Assembly: GCF_009617755.1 (NCBI RefSeq)
Contig: NZ_BGZH01000001.1
Coordinates: 1 to 64,000 of the forward strand
DNA length: 64,000 nt
From: Marinobacter salsuginis
Lineage (GTDB): Bacteria; Pseudomonadota; Gammaproteobacteria; Pseudomonadales; Oleiphilaceae
Reading direction: 5' to 3'
Shown: positions 63,869-64,000 of the stretch, in pieces
Layout of the letters: each line of letters opens with the position of its first letter
Position numbering within the stretch: the first letter of the stretch is position 1
Notes under the pieces: model-generated
What the model saw: only the letters and a program-made list of their open reading frames with translations
What the model was told of the DNA's origin: nothing
Database searches by the model: none
Made by a program: the position numbers and the translations under genes

Positions 63869-64000
63869 TTACAGAACTTTCTTCAGCTCTTCCTCAAGCT
63901 GCGGAACCGCTTCAAACAGGTCCGCTACCAGGCCGTAATCGGCAACCTGGAAGATCGGCGCTTCTTCATCCTTGTTGATCGCAACGATCACCTTGGAATC
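63869..64000 (-). CDS. etfA: Electron transfer flavoprotein alpha subunit, C-terminus (cut by window end)
   Basis: The visible 43 residues are [29 protein letters not shown] followed by [14 protein letters not shown] and a TAA stop. This is the conserved FAD-binding end of EtfA (AINKDxxAPIFxxADYGxVxDLF). EtfA/EtfB carry electrons from acyl-CoA dehydrogenases to ETF-quinone reductase. The rest lies beyond the window. It fits the fatty-acid oxidation genes (crotonases) elsewhere in the window but is not in one operon with them. Confidence 0.93.
   Translation of the reverse strand, partial: DSKVIVAINKDEEAPIFQVADYGLVADLFEAVPQLEEELKKVL

Overview
The window looks like a chromosome segment of a marine gammaproteobacterium. 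Gene content and order (full glycogen set, CIO-type cytochrome bd, SelD/SenB locus, c-di-GMP proteins, EtfA) remind me of Marinobacter; this is inference from recognised protein families, not from a search. Most of the DNA is GC-rich and densely coding; the first ~2.4 kb is visibly AT-richer and sparsely coding.

Layout. (1) 1-2485: the right end of an IS3-family element, a tyrosine recombinase without the usual N-terminal domain, a small secreted protein, three ~20-bp direct repeats, and at 2189-2216 a near-perfect match to the XerCD dif site of E. coli, so this is probably the replication terminus. (2) 2486-12269: a TonB-dependent receptor converging on a seven-gene minus-strand run: YfiR-like protein, CHASE8-HAMP histidine kinase, receiver protein, REC-GGDEF-EAL protein, a ThDP enzyme of the acetolactate-synthase type and two different citrate-synthase-fold proteins whose usual catalytic residues look replaced. 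(3) 12446-15862: retropepsin-like protease, ACP phosphodiesterase, outer-membrane barrel, TrkH. (4) 15866-29540: a glycogen/alpha-glucan island (glgP-type phosphorylase, PilZ protein, malQ, GH57, glgC on minus; glgB, glgA, second phosphorylase on plus). (5) 29560-39370: esterase, acyltransferase, recQ, thioesterase-like protein, orphan solute-binding protein, chemoreceptor, GNAT-nitrilase fusion, PilZ-like protein. (6) 39412-46489: phasin/H1-like/HhH protein coupled to an oxidoreductase-SelD fusion, a SenB-type selenosugar synthase and a three-gene PhnD-type ABC importer, together a candidate selenium uptake and organoselenium synthesis locus with no senA. (7) 46625-54201: small hypothetical proteins, ABC exporter, DUF192, enoyl-CoA hydratases, DMT transporter, tRNA-Leu(UAA), methyltransferase. 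(8) 54373-60141: cydABDC. (9) 60138-64000: saccharopine-dehydrogenase-like protein, small membrane proteins, RlmA and the C-terminus of EtfA.

How genes work together. GlgC-GlgA-GlgB build glycogen, and the two phosphorylases, MalQ and GH57 remodel or degrade it; the PilZ gene inside this set suggests a c-di-GMP link. In the signalling run, YfiR and a CHASE8 sensor are known partners in the YfiBNR system, but here the sensor output is a histidine kinase with two receiver proteins, one carrying c-di-GMP domains. In the selenium locus the importer would supply selenium oxyanion, SelD would make selenophosphate and SenB would make a selenosugar. All assignments are by eye from sequence motifs; no database search was run.
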